Source of the DNA: an uncultured Eubacteriales bacterium | GTDB lineage: Bacteria > Bacillota > Clostridia > Christensenellales > Aristaeellaceae | Assembly: GCA_902765735.1 (NCBI GenBank) | Contig: CACXBB010000025.1 | Span: forward strand, 1-56,714 | Length of the DNA: 56,714 nucleotides | Reading direction: 5' to 3' | Shown: positions 7,903-16,290 of the stretch, in pieces | How positions within the stretch are numbered: the stretch's first letter is position 1 | How the letters are laid out: each line of letters starts with the position of its first letter | Notes under the pieces: model-generated | Seen by the model: only the letters and a program-made list of their open reading frames with translations | What the model was told of the DNA's origin: nothing | Database searches by the model: none | Position numbers and translations under genes: made by a program

Positions 7903-9621
7903 ATGACAGCAACAACCGTGAAAACCCCCTGGGCGCCCTGGATGGGCGAGGTGCCGATGCACCTTGATTACTTTCAGGGCTCCATGATCGAGATGGTCGA
8001 GGACGTCGCCCGAAAACACCCCGACGTGATCGCCTATGAGTTCATGGGCGGCCGGTGCGCCTATTCGAAGCTGGTGGCGCAGGTCCACGAGTGCGCCCGG
8101 GCGCTTCGGCAGATCGGCATCCGGGAGGGCGACAAGGTGACCATCTGCATGCCCAACGCCCCCCAGACCGTGGTGATGTTCTACGCGGTGAACATGGTGG
8201 GCGCCATCGCCAACATGGTGCACCCGCTGTCCGCCGAGGGCGAGATCGAGTTTTACTTAAACGATTCCGAGTCCGTGGCGGCGCTGACGCTTGACCAGTT
8301 CTACGGAAAGTTCGCCAATATCCGCAAGAACACGCCGTATCTCAAGCACCTGATCATCGCCGACGTGGCGGACGCGCTCAACCCCCTCATGCGCGTCGGC
8401 TACAAGCTGACCGCAGGGCGCAAGATCCCGAAGGTGCCGAAGGACGCCGACGTGATCCTGTGGAAGCGTTTCATCGCCGACGGCCGGGCGTTTTCAGGCG
8501 ATCCCCGGGTGAAGCGCGAAAACGACGACCCCGCCGTGATCCTCTATTCCGGCGGCACCACCGGCATCACCAAGGGCATACTGCTGTCCAACCTGAACTT
8601 CAACGCCCTGGCCGCACAGATCCTGGCCACCAATCCCATCTTGAATATCGGCGACAAGATGCTGGCCCTGATGCCCATGTTCCACGGCTTCGGGCTGGGC
8701 GTGTGCGTCCACTCGATGCTGGCCAACGGCGGAAGCTGTATACTGGTGCCCCGCTTCACGCCGCAGACCTACCCGGAGCTGCTGCGCAAGTACCGGCCGA
8801 ACCTGATCGCCGGCGTGCCCACGCTGTACGAGGCGCTCCTGCGCATCCCCAACCTGGAAAACCTGGATCTCTCCTGCCTCAAGGGCGTGTTCTCCGGCGG
8901 AGACAGCCTGCCCGCGGAGCTCAAGAAGCGCTTCGACAAGTTCCTCAGGGACCACGGCGCGAAGATCGAGGTCCGCGAGGGCTACGGCACCACCGAGTGC
9001 GTCACCGCCTCCTGCCTCACCCCCTTGACCAAGGCCAAGGAGGGCTCCATCGGCATCCCCTTCCCGGACACCTACTACAAGATCGTGAAGGTGGGCGGCG
9101 AGGAGGAGGTGCCCTACGGCACCGAGGGCGAGATCTGCCTGGCCGGGCCCACGGTGATGCTGGAGTACGTCAAGCATCCCCAGGAGACCGCCCAGACCCG
9201 CCGCGTCCACGCCGACGGCATGACCTGGATCCACACCGGCGACCTCGGCGTGATGGACGAGGAGGGCTACATCTACTTCCGCCAGCGCATCAAGCGCATG
9301 ATCGTCACCAGCGGCTACAACGTCTACCCCTCCCAGATCGAGAACATACTCGACGCCCACGAGGCCGTGCACATGAGCTGCGTCATCGGCGTGCGCGACC
9401 CCTACAAGATGCAGAAGGTCAAGGCGTACATCGTCTTGAAGCCCGGCTACGAGCCTTCCGACGCCACCCGCCAGATGCTCATGGACTACTGCCGCAAGCA
9501 CATCGCCAAGTACGCCATGCCCTATGACATCGAGTTCCGCCCCGACCTCCCCAAGACCCTCGTCGGCAAGGTCGCCTACCGCGTGCTCGAGGAGGAGATG
9601 GCCAACGCACAGCCGGCTTAG
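7903..9621 (+). CDS. AMP-dependent long-chain acyl-CoA synthetase (FadD-like)
   Basis: A 572-residue ANL-superfamily ligase, predicted to form acyl-AMP and then acyl-CoA from a carboxylic acid, ATP and CoA. Motifs include the P-loop-like YSGGTTGITKG (about 210), YGTTEC (about 362), HTGDLGVMDEEGY, the hinge RIKRMIVTSGYNVYP, and a C-terminal catalytic Lys in PKTLVGKVAYR. The full length suits the FadD family. The start is ATG at 7903 with GGAGG upstream. It sits 28 bases after the E2-like acyltransferase gene, so the two probably work on the same acyl substrate. Chain-length preference is not evident. Confidence 0.85.
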   Translation: MTATTVKTPWAPWMGEVPMHLDYFQGSMIEMVEDVARKHPDVIAYEFMGGRCAYSKLVAQVHECARALRQIGIREGDKVTICMPNAPQTVVMFYAVNMVGAIANMVHPLSAEGEIEFYLNDSESVAALTLDQFYGKFANIRKNTPYLKHLIIADVADALNPLMRVGYKLTAGRKIPKVPKDADVILWKRFIADGRAFSGDPRVKRENDDPAVILYSGGTTGITKGILLSNLNFNALAAQILATNPILNIGDKMLALMPMFHGFGLGVCVHSMLANGGSCILVPRFTPQTYPELLRKYRPNLIAGVPTLYEALLRIPNLENLDLSCLKGVFSGGDSLPAELKKRFDKFLRDHGAKIEVREGYGTTECVTASCLTPLTKAKEGSIGIPFPDTYYKIVKVGGEEEVPYGTEGEICLAGPTVMLEYVKHPQETAQTRRVHADGMTWIHTGDLGVMDEEGYIYFRQRIKRMIVTSGYNVYPSQIENILDAHEAVHMSCVIGVRDPYKMQKVKAYIVLKPGYEPSDATRQMLMDYCRKHIAKYAMPYDIEFRPDLPKTLVGKVAYRVLEEEMANAQPA

Positions 9622-9647
9622 CGAGTAGGGAGTCGTATAATCAAGCC

Positions 9648-10802
9648 ATGGAAAAGCGAACAATAGCCATACTCGGGGCGACGGGCTCGATCGGGACGCA
9701 GGCGCTGGACATCGTCTCGCGCTATCCGGACCGCTTCGACGCCGCGTGTCTGACGGCCCACGCCTCCTCCGAAAAGCTGTTTGACCTGGTGCGCCGCTTC
9801 CGCCCGAGGTGCGCGGCGCTGAATGCGGAGCCCGCGGACCTCCCGGAGGACGTGCGCTTCTGCGAGTGGTTCTTCGGCCCGGACGCCACGGTCAGGGCGC
9901 TCAAAGCCTCAAAGGCGCAGGACGCGCTATGCGCCATCGTGGGCATCGCGGGGCTGGACGCGGTCTGGGCCGCGCTGGACGTGTGTGAACGCGTGCTGCT
10001 GGCGAACAAGGAGGCGCTGGTCACCGGCGGCGACCTGGTGATGCGCAGGGCCGCCGAGAGGCGCATCCCCATGCTGCCGGTGGACAGCGAGCACTCGGCC
10101 ATCTTCCAGTGCCTGCAGGCCCGGCAGGACAACCCGGTCAGGCGGCTTCTGCTGACCGCCTCGGGCGGCGCGCTTCGGACCTGGGAGAAGGCGGCCATGT
10201 ACGACGCCACGGTGCGGGACGTGCTGAAGCACCCCACCTGGTGTATGGGCGGCAAGATCACGGTGGACTGCGCGTCGATGGTGAACAAGGGGCTCGAGAT
10301 CATCGAGGCCCACCACCTGTTCAATATGCCCGCGGATAGGATCGACGTGGTCATCCACCCCCAGAGCGTGATCCACTCGATGATCGAATTTGAGGACGGC
10401 GCGGTGCTGGCGCAGCTGGGCATGCCGGACATGCGCGGGCCCATCGGCTACGCCATGGGCTGGCCGGAGCGGCTGCCCTACGGCGCGAAGCCGGTGAACT
10501 TCTATGAACTGGGCCACCTGGACTTCGCCGCGCCGGACTACGATCGCTTTCCCGCGCTGAAAATGGCCATCGAGGCGCTGAAGGCCGGCGGCAGCATGCC
10601 GGTGATATTAAACGGCGCCAACGAGGCCGCCGTGGGCACGTTTCTGAGGGAGCAGATCCCCTTCGGGCGCATCCCGGAGATCATCGGCCACGCGCTGGAG
10701 CACGTGCCCATGACGGCGATCACATCCATCCCGGACGTCTACGCCGCCGACGCCGCCGCCCGCGCGGACGCCGAAAACACCATTCGGAGGCTCGCATGCT
10801 GA
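9648..10802 (+). CDS. dxr: 1-deoxy-D-xylulose 5-phosphate reductoisomerase
   Basis: Second enzyme of the MEP isoprenoid pathway (also called ispC); it converts DXP to MEP with NADPH and a divalent metal. The 384 residues include the nucleotide-binding GATGSIGTQALDIV at the N-terminus, the substrate/metal segment VDSEHSAIFQ near residue 146, ASGGALR, KHPTWCMGGKITVDCASMVNKGLEI and NGANEAAV. No strong ribosome-binding site sits close to ATG 9648; the nearest GGGAG is 15 bases away, and a TATAAT lies only six bases upstream. The stop overlaps the rseP start by seven bases, so the two genes are co-translated. Confidence 0.95.
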   Translation: MEKRTIAILGATGSIGTQALDIVSRYPDRFDAACLTAHASSEKLFDLVRRFRPRCAALNAEPADLPEDVRFCEWFFGPDATVRALKASKAQDALCAIVGIAGLDAVWAALDVCERVLLANKEALVTGGDLVMRRAAERRIPMLPVDSEHSAIFQCLQARQDNPVRRLLLTASGGALRTWEKAAMYDATVRDVLKHPTWCMGGKITVDCASMVNKGLEIIEAHHLFNMPADRIDVVIHPQSVIHSMIEFEDGAVLAQLGMPDMRGPIGYAMGWPERLPYGAKPVNFYELGHLDFAAPDYDRFPALKMAIEALKAGGSMPVILNGANEAAVGTFLREQIPFGRIPEIIGHALEHVPMTAITSIPDVYAADAAARADAENTIRRLAC

Positions 10803-11875
10803 CCAATATACTCTACATCCTGCTGGCCATCGTGATGCTGGGCGTGATCGTCACGGTACACGAGTTCGGCCACTACCTCGTCGGACGCCTGTGCGGCATC
10901 GGCATCGTGGAATTCTCGGTGGGCTTCGGCCCCCGGCTGCTGGGCTGGAAGCGCAAGGGCATACAGTATTCGCTGCGGGCGATCCCGCTGGGCGGCTACT
11001 GCGCCTTCGTGGGCGAGGACGAGCGCAACGACGACCCCCGCGCCATGAGCAACCAGCCGGTGTGGAAGCGCTTTCTGACCGTGCTGGCGGGGCCGTTCAT
11101 GAACTTCGTGCTGGCCTTTGTGACCTGCACGGCGATGCTGGCGCTGTTCACGGTGGCGGAGTCCTTCCCCGCCGTGGAGAACGTGTCGCCCGACATGCCC
11201 GCCGTCGCCGCGGGGGTCGAGAAGGGCGACGTGATCGTGCAGATCAACGGCGAAGACATCGAGTACGGCGGCGCGGGCGTGGCGCAGATCGTGCGCGCCA
11301 TACAGGGCGTCGAGCCCGGCAGCACCGTGACGATGGTCGTGGAGCGCGACGGCCAGCGCGTCCCCCTGGAGATGCAGACCGCTGCCGTCACCACCGAAAA
11401 CGGCGTCACCCACGGCATGATCGGCATCGAGTTCGCCCGGCGCACCTTCACCCTCCCCGAGGCCCTGCGCTACGCCGGAGCCTACATGGTCGGCACCACG
11501 CAGACCATGCTGGACAGTCTGCGGCGGCTGTTCTTCCACGGCGAGGGGGTGAACCAGATCACCGGCACCGTGGGCGTGATCGCCGTGGTCAGCCAGTACG
11601 CCCGCGACGGCTGGTACGAGGTGCTGTGGCTGATGTTCGTGATCTCGTTGAACCTCGGCATCATGAACCTGCTGCCCCTGCCCGCGCTGGACGGTGGCCG
11701 GCTGGTGTTTTTGATCGTCGAGGCCATCCGCCGCAAGCCCATCCCCCCGGAGAAGGAGGGCATAGTGCACGGCATCGGTCTGGTGCTGGTGCTGGGCCTG
11801 TTCGTGCTTCTGACCTTCCACGATATCTACCGCCTGATCCTCGGCGGCGTAAACGGACTCTTGCAATTGAGCTGA
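10796..11875 (+). CDS. rseP: site-2 intramembrane zinc metalloprotease RseP/RasP
   Basis: A membrane M50 protease that cleaves substrates within transmembrane helices, typically anti-sigma factors and signal-peptide remnants. Of its 359 residues, HEFGH at 22-26 in the first helix is the zinc site and NLLPLPALDGGR near 290 supplies the third ligand. A single PDZ domain spans roughly 125-205 (AGVEKGDVIVQINGEDI). The start codon lies inside the end of dxr. dxr-rseP is a conserved bacterial pairing, but the usual cdsA and uppS are absent upstream here. A strong terminator follows at 11885. Confidence 0.95.
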   Translation: MLTNILYILLAIVMLGVIVTVHEFGHYLVGRLCGIGIVEFSVGFGPRLLGWKRKGIQYSLRAIPLGGYCAFVGEDERNDDPRAMSNQPVWKRFLTVLAGPFMNFVLAFVTCTAMLALFTVAESFPAVENVSPDMPAVAAGVEKGDVIVQINGEDIEYGGAGVAQIVRAIQGVEPGSTVTMVVERDGQRVPLEMQTAAVTTENGVTHGMIGIEFARRTFTLPEALRYAGAYMVGTTQTMLDSLRRLFFHGEGVNQITGTVGVIAVVSQYARDGWYEVLWLMFVISLNLGIMNLLPLPALDGGRLVFLIVEAIRRKPIPPEKEGIVHGIGLVLVLGLFVLLTFHDIYRLILGGVNGLLQLS

Positions 11876-11884
11876 ACATAGCAT

Positions 11885-11920
11885 CGGACCCCGGGAGCGC
11901 TCCCGGGGTCCGGTTTTTTT
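11885..11920 (+). terminator. rho-independent terminator after rseP
   Basis: A perfect GC-rich hairpin (arms of CGGACCCCGGGAGC type, 11885-11912) is followed by seven T residues at 11914-11920. The inverted-repeat element at 11922 begins two bases beyond the T-tract. Confidence 0.92.
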
Positions 11921-11921
11921 A

Positions 11922-12204
11922 GGCTCTTCACGGAAAGCTGTGGGATTATGCGGGGACTCCCCCAGTCAGCTTCGCTGACAGCCCCCTTCACTCCCCCAGT
12001 CAGCTTCGCTGACAGCCCCCTCGGAGAGGGGGCCATGACGGGGGCCATGACGGGGGCCTTTTGGCGGGAGAGGGGGCCATGACGGGGGCCATGACGGGGG
12101 CCTTTTGGCGGTAAAACCGGCATGGAAGCCTCCCTCCCCGAGGGAGGTGGCTCGGCGAAGCCGAGACGGAGGGAGTCGCATCCCAAAAGTTTCCGTGAAG
12201 AGCC
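11922..12204. mobile_element. non-coding inverted-repeat element, copy A (terminator-associated family)
   Basis: A 283-bp element whose left end GGCTCTTCACGGAAAGC is matched, inverted, by its right end ...TTTCCGTGAAGAGCC. Inside are two copies of a SpoU-side/RseP-side REP (CAGTCAGCTTCGCTGACAGCC), two copies of a CATGACGGGGGC tandem tract, and a CCTCCCTCCCCGAGGGAGG palindrome. Flanking octamers TTTTTTTA and ATTTTTTA agree at 7 of 8 positions, suggesting a target duplication. It has no ORF of its own. Copies B (45502) and C (41072) share the ends. The GGCTCTT end resembles ISL3-family transposon ends, which is inference only. Confidence 0.75.
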
Positions 12205-12209
12205 ATTTT

Positions 12210-12968
12210 TTATTTTTCCTCCGTCAGCCCGTACATCATGATCCCCGCGGCCACGGCGGCGTTGAGGGACTCCGCCCCGCCGCGCATGGGCAGCTTGAGC
12301 AGCATATCGGCCACCAGCCGGGTGCCCTGGGAGATGCCCCGGGCCTCGTTGCCGATCACCAGCACGTAGCGATTGCCGGGGTTGGGGCGGCGGTAGAAGT
12401 CCATGCCGTGCAGGTCGGAGGCCATCACCGTCCAGCCCATGGCCTTCATGTTGTGCAGGGCGTCGGGCAGGTCGTCCTCGATCATGAAGGGCACGCGGAA
12501 GCCGGAGCCCATGGCGGCGCGCTGCACCTTCGGCGACAGCGGGTCGGCGCACCCCCCGCCCAGCAGTATGGCGCCGAAGCCCGCGGCGTCCGCCGTGCGC
12601 CAGATGGTGCCCAGGTTGCCGGGGTCCTGCACGCCGTCCAGCGCCACGATCTTGTCCGGGGCGGCGGAGAGGGGCGTCGGCGCGGGCAGGTCGAAGGACG
12701 CGCAGATCCCCTGGGGCGAACGGGTGTCGCACACCGCCTGCAAAACCCCCTCGGGCACGAGGAACGCCCGGGCCTTCAGCCGCTCGGCGAAATACGCATG
12801 TTCCTCCAGCGCCAGCGCGTCCCGTATGACCAGCCCACAGGACAGCGCCTCGCGGATCATCTTCTCCCCCTCCACCAGAAACCGGCCCTGCTCCAGGCGG
12901 CCCTTGCGCTGGTTCAGCGCCTTCATGTCGCGGATCAGGGGGTTGTGGAGGCTGGTGATCGTGTTCAT
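12210..12968 (-). CDS. TrmH/SpoU-family RNA 2'-O-methyltransferase
   Basis: A 252-residue SPOUT methyltransferase, predicted to use S-adenosylmethionine to methylate ribose in 23S rRNA or tRNA. The N-terminal 90 residues form a substrate-binding domain (NPLIRDMKALNQRKGR). The knot domain carries LDGVQDPGNLGTIWRTADAAGFG, VIGNEARGIS and LPMRGGAESLNAAVAAGIMMY, the three SpoU motifs. The start is ATG at 12968 with AGAGG six bases upstream. The stop codon lies in the T-rich flank of element A, so this gene converges on rseP. The exact RNA target is not identifiable. Confidence 0.88.
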   Translation of the reverse strand: MNTITSLHNPLIRDMKALNQRKGRLEQGRFLVEGEKMIREALSCGLVIRDALALEEHAYFAERLKARAFLVPEGVLQAVCDTRSPQGICASFDLPAPTPLSAAPDKIVALDGVQDPGNLGTIWRTADAAGFGAILLGGGCADPLSPKVQRAAMGSGFRVPFMIEDDLPDALHNMKAMGWTVMASDLHGMDFYRRPNPGNRYVLVIGNEARGISQGTRLVADMLLKLPMRGGAESLNAAVAAGIMMYGLTEEK

Positions 12969-12984
12969 ATCATACCTCTTTTCT

Positions 12985-13243
12985 CGGAGTGGAGAGTGGA
13001 GTTTTGTCAGAGTGCAGAGTGCAGTTTTTTCAGAGTGCAGAGTGCAGAGTACAGAGTACAGTTTTGGTGGAAATCCTTGCGGATTTCTTTTGATTGAGGG
13101 TTACGGATGATCGCGGAATACACCGTAGGGACGCCATTCATGGCGTCCGACCTGAACGGAACGGGACACGCGGACGCCATAAATGGCGTCCCTACGGTGC
13201 GCATCCTTCTCTGTACTCTGCACTCTGTACTCTGCACTCTGCT
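12985..13243. repeat. composite repeat island (minisatellite-bounded element with nested palindrome)
   Basis: The left part is a 7-9 bp minisatellite of the type GAGTGCAGA, then AAATCCTTGCGGATTTCTTTTGATT. The right part is the same minisatellite inverted (CTCTGCACTCTGTACTCTG). Nested between them is a second palindromic family, CGTAGGGACGCCATTCATGG at 13126 and its inverse ending at about 13199. It fills the gap between comF and the SpoU gene. I see no gene in it; short ORFs here are products of the repeats. Confidence 0.8.
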
Positions 13244-13906
13244 CTACCCTCTCGCCCTCGCATAGCACACCAGATACACCGTCTCCGCCCCGGCAGCGCG
13301 GAGGGCGCGGGCGCAGGCGGTTGCGGTGCTGCCGGTGGTGCACACGTCGTCCACCAGCAGCACGCGGCGTCCCCGGGCGGCATCCAGCGCCCGGAACGCG
13401 CCGGACACGTTCGCCCGCCGGGCGTCGTCCTCAAGCTTGGCCTGCTGCGGGGTGTCCCGCACGCGCTCCAGCAGCTCGACAAAGGGTATTTCAACCCGCG
13501 CCGACAGCTCCCGGGCGAGCAGCTCAGCGTGGTTGTAGCCCCGCCGGACGCGGCGCTTCGGGTGCATGGGCACGCAGGTGACGCAGTCCGCCCCGGTGGG
13601 CTCGATAAAGCGGTACGCCCGGGCCATGTCTGCGCCCATGAACCCCGCCAGCCGGGTCACGCCCCTGTACTTGAGCTGCGCCACGATGCCCACCGCCGCG
13701 CCGTGATACACATAGGCGAAGGCCGCGGCGTCAAAGCCCTCCGGCGGCGGCGACGCGCCCACCCAGCCCTGGGTCAGCGCCTCCCGGCACGCCGGACAGA
13801 TCCAGTCCTCCCGGCACCCCGTCGCCGCGCCGCACCCCATGCAGTTCGCGCGGAGGGGGAAGAGGAGGGTGCGGATAGCGTTTAGTAGGTTCATCGTTAT
13901 TGACAT
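13244..13906 (-). CDS. comF: ComF-family phosphoribosyltransferase-like protein
   Basis: A predicted late-competence protein of about 220 residues, associated with DNA uptake and recombination in relatives. It has an N-terminal zinc ribbon (CMGCGAATGCREDWICPAC) and a C-terminal PRTase fold with the PRPP loop VLLVDDVCTTGST. ATG at 13906 or 13894 (12 bases later) is the likely start. Translation could read from further upstream, but that DNA is the dispersed repeat at 13917, so I exclude it. No strong ribosome-binding site is visible, perhaps because the repeat inserted there. It follows recD2 in the same direction, a common Firmicute arrangement. Confidence 0.85.
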   Translation of the reverse strand: MSITMNLLNAIRTLLFPLRANCMGCGAATGCREDWICPACREALTQGWVGASPPPEGFDAAAFAYVYHGAAVGIVAQLKYRGVTRLAGFMGADMARAYRFIEPTGADCVTCVPMHPKRRVRRGYNHAELLARELSARVEIPFVELLERVRDTPQQAKLEDDARRANVSGAFRALDAARGRRVLLVDDVCTTGSTATACARALRAAGAETVYLVCYARARG

Positions 13907-13916
13907 AGCTTTTGTG

Positions 13917-14079
13917 AGAGTGAAGAGTGGAGAGTGCAGAGTGCAGTTTTGGTGGAAATCCTGCGGATTTCTTTTGATTATAAGATTACGGCGATGGCGC
14001 TTTTTAATCAAACAAATCCGAAGGATTTGTACCACAGCTCCACTCTCCACTCTCCACTCTCCACTCTCAACTCTCGCGG
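13917..14079. repeat. minisatellite-bounded inverted repeat element
   Basis: About 160 bp running from GAGAGTGAAGAGTGGAGAG through AAATCCTGCGGATTT, TTGATTATAAG, an AATCAAACAAATCC half and CTCCACTCTCCACTCTCC. It is a near copy of the elements at 12985 and 35010. It begins next to the recD2 stop and ends just upstream of comF; the recD2 stop codon (14067-14069) is inside its terminal minisatellite. Confidence 0.8.
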
Positions 14080-16274
14080 CGCGAAGCGCCGCTCAACCTC
14101 CAGTCCAGCGCGGAGTAGCGGGTGAGGATGTGGTTATTGTCCACCATCTGGCGAACGCAGCTCTCGCGCCCGACGATCACCACCAGACGCTTGGCGCGGG
14201 TGACGGCGGTATAGAGCAGGTTCCGGGTCATGAGCATGGGCGGGCCGCCGGTCAGCGGCAGCACCACGGCGTCGAACTCGCTGCCCTGGCTCTTGTGTAC
14301 GGACATGCAGTAGGCAAGCTCCAGGTCATCCAGCAGCGTCTCATCGTACTCGGCCACCCGGCCGTCGTCGAACTCCACCACCAGCGCGCGCTCCCGACGG
14401 TCCACGGCGGCGATGTAGCCGATGTCGCCGTTGAACACGCCCTCCCCGTCGTCGCCGTCCTTCTCCCAGGCGAGGTCATAGTTGTTGCGCACCTGCATCA
14501 CCTTGTCGCCCAGCCGAAACACCGTCTGGCCGTGGACGATCTCGGGCGCGTTTTGCCGGGCGGGGTTGAGCGCCGTCTGCAGCAGCGCGTTCAGCGCGAA
14601 CACGCCGCCCTCGCCCCGCTTCATGGGGGCCATCACCTGGATGTCCCGCAGGGCGTCGAGGCCCATGTAGCCGGGCAGCCGGGTCTTGACCAGCGCCACC
14701 ACGGACTGGGACGCCTGGGTGGGATTGTCCCGGCGCTCAAGGAAGAAGTCGGTGCCGCGGGTGCGGATGATGGGGTACTCGCCCCGGTTGATGCGGTGGG
14801 CGTTGACCACGATCTGGCTCTCCCCCGCCTGCCGGAAGATCTCCGTGAGCCGCACCACGCGCACGGCCTCGGCGGCGATCAGGTCCCTGAGCACGTTGCC
14901 CGCGCCCACGCTGGGCAGCTGGTCGGCGTCGCCCACGAGGATCAGCCGCGCGCCGGGGCGCAGCGCCGCCAGCAGCGCGCGCATCAGGAAGATGTCCACC
15001 ATGGACATCTCGTCCACGATCACCACGTCGGCGTCCAGCGGGTCGTCGGCGTCCTTGGCGAAGCCCTGGTCCTCCCCGGAGTACTCCAGCAGCCGGTGGA
15101 TGGTCCGCGCCGGACAGCCGGTGGCCTCGCTCATGCGCTTGGCGGCGCGGCCCGTGGGGGCGCACAGCTCCACCTCGCCCATCTGCCGCATGATGCGTAT
15201 AATGAGGTTGATGGAGGTGGTCTTGCCGGTGCCCGGCCCGCCGGTGATGATGCAGACGCCCTCCCGCGCCGCCGCCAGCACCGCCTCCCGCTGCTGGGCG
15301 CACAGCTCGACGCCCTCGGCGGCCTCGTAGTCGGCGATCTGCTCCGTCAGCTCCGCCTCGGACACCCGGGCGGGGCGGATGCTCTTGAGCTGCTTTAACA
15401 AAAGCCGCGCCGTATCGCACTCGGCGCGGTGATATCGGGGCAGGTAGACGGCGTCGTCCTCCGCCACCCGCTCGGCAATCAGTTGATCCTCCATAAGCAG
15501 CGCTCGCAGCTCCCGGTCCACCAGCGCGCGCTCGGCGCCCAGCAGCCTGCACGCCTGTTCCGTCAGCCTCTCCCGGGGCAGGTACATGTGGCCCATGCCC
15601 CCCGCGGCCTCCGACAGCACGAACTTGATGCCGGACCGCACCCGAAACGCCGACTCCCGGCCGAAGCCCAGGGACATGGCGATGCCGTCGGCGGTGTGGA
15701 AGCTGATGCCCTGGATCTCGTCCACCAGCCGGTAGGGGTTGTTCTTCACCACCCGCTCGGTCATGTCGCCGTAGGCCCGATAGACCTTCATCGACAGCGC
15801 CGTCGTCAGCCCCTGCTCCTGCAAAAACATCATTGTGCCCCGCATGCCGTTCTTCTCGGCGAAGGACTGGGCGATCTTCATCGCCCGCTTCTTGCCGATG
15901 CCGGGCACCTCCGTGAGCCGGTCGGGCTCGGACTCCAGCACGTCCAGCGTCCGCTCGCCGAAGTACTGCACGATCAGCTTCGCCGTGGCATTGCGCACGC
16001 CCTTTACCAGCCCGGAGGCCAGGTATTTCTCGATGGCGGACTTCGTCTCGGGCCTGATGGTCTCGTAGCGGGACACTCTGATCTGCCGCCCGTAGTCCCG
16101 GTGCTCCACGATCTCCCCCTCGAAGCGCGCGTGCTCCCCCGTGGACAGAAACGGCATCAGCCCCACCGCGGCGATGCTGCCGCGGCTGCCGTCCAGCCGA
16201 AGCGACGCCACCGTCCAGCCGTTGGTGTCGTTGCGGAAGACGATGTTGTCCACAGTGCCCTCGAATTGAGCCAT
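14067..16274 (-). CDS. recD2: RecD2-type ATP-dependent 5'-3' DNA helicase
   Basis: A 735-residue SF1 helicase of the RecD2 group, which works without RecBC. It has an N-terminal OB-like domain (FEGTVDNIVFRNDTNGWTV), helix-hairpin-helix repeats (VPGIGKKRAMKIAQSF), Walker A GGPGTGKTT, Walker B VIVDEMSMVD and a C-terminal MSVHKSQGSEFD motif. The ATG at 16274 is chosen over a TTG one codon earlier; AGAGAGG lies upstream. The last few residues (SGASRRES) are encoded by a REP hairpin and minisatellite, so the native C-terminus has been replaced. coaX lies 16 bases upstream in the same direction. Confidence 0.92.
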   Translation of the reverse strand: MAQFEGTVDNIVFRNDTNGWTVASLRLDGSRGSIAAVGLMPFLSTGEHARFEGEIVEHRDYGRQIRVSRYETIRPETKSAIEKYLASGLVKGVRNATAKLIVQYFGERTLDVLESEPDRLTEVPGIGKKRAMKIAQSFAEKNGMRGTMMFLQEQGLTTALSMKVYRAYGDMTERVVKNNPYRLVDEIQGISFHTADGIAMSLGFGRESAFRVRSGIKFVLSEAAGGMGHMYLPRERLTEQACRLLGAERALVDRELRALLMEDQLIAERVAEDDAVYLPRYHRAECDTARLLLKQLKSIRPARVSEAELTEQIADYEAAEGVELCAQQREAVLAAAREGVCIITGGPGTGKTTSINLIIRIMRQMGEVELCAPTGRAAKRMSEATGCPARTIHRLLEYSGEDQGFAKDADDPLDADVVIVDEMSMVDIFLMRALLAALRPGARLILVGDADQLPSVGAGNVLRDLIAAEAVRVVRLTEIFRQAGESQIVVNAHRINRGEYPIIRTRGTDFFLERRDNPTQASQSVVALVKTRLPGYMGLDALRDIQVMAPMKRGEGGVFALNALLQTALNPARQNAPEIVHGQTVFRLGDKVMQVRNNYDLAWEKDGDDGEGVFNGDIGYIAAVDRRERALVVEFDDGRVAEYDETLLDDLELAYCMSVHKSQGSEFDAVVLPLTGGPPMLMTRNLLYTAVTRAKRLVVIVGRESCVRQMVDNNHILTRYSALDWRLSGASRRES

Positions 16275-16290
16275 CAAGCGAACCTCTCTT

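Noticed and set aside
7903-9621. Acyl-CoA ligase as a surviving piece of the NRPS cluster
   Set aside because: It lacks carrier and condensation domains, lies on the opposite strand, is intact, and pairs with the E2-like gene.
12985-13243. GAGTGCAGA tandem repeats as a CRISPR array
   Set aside because: Units are 7-9 bp, contiguous, with no unique spacers, and no cas genes are present.
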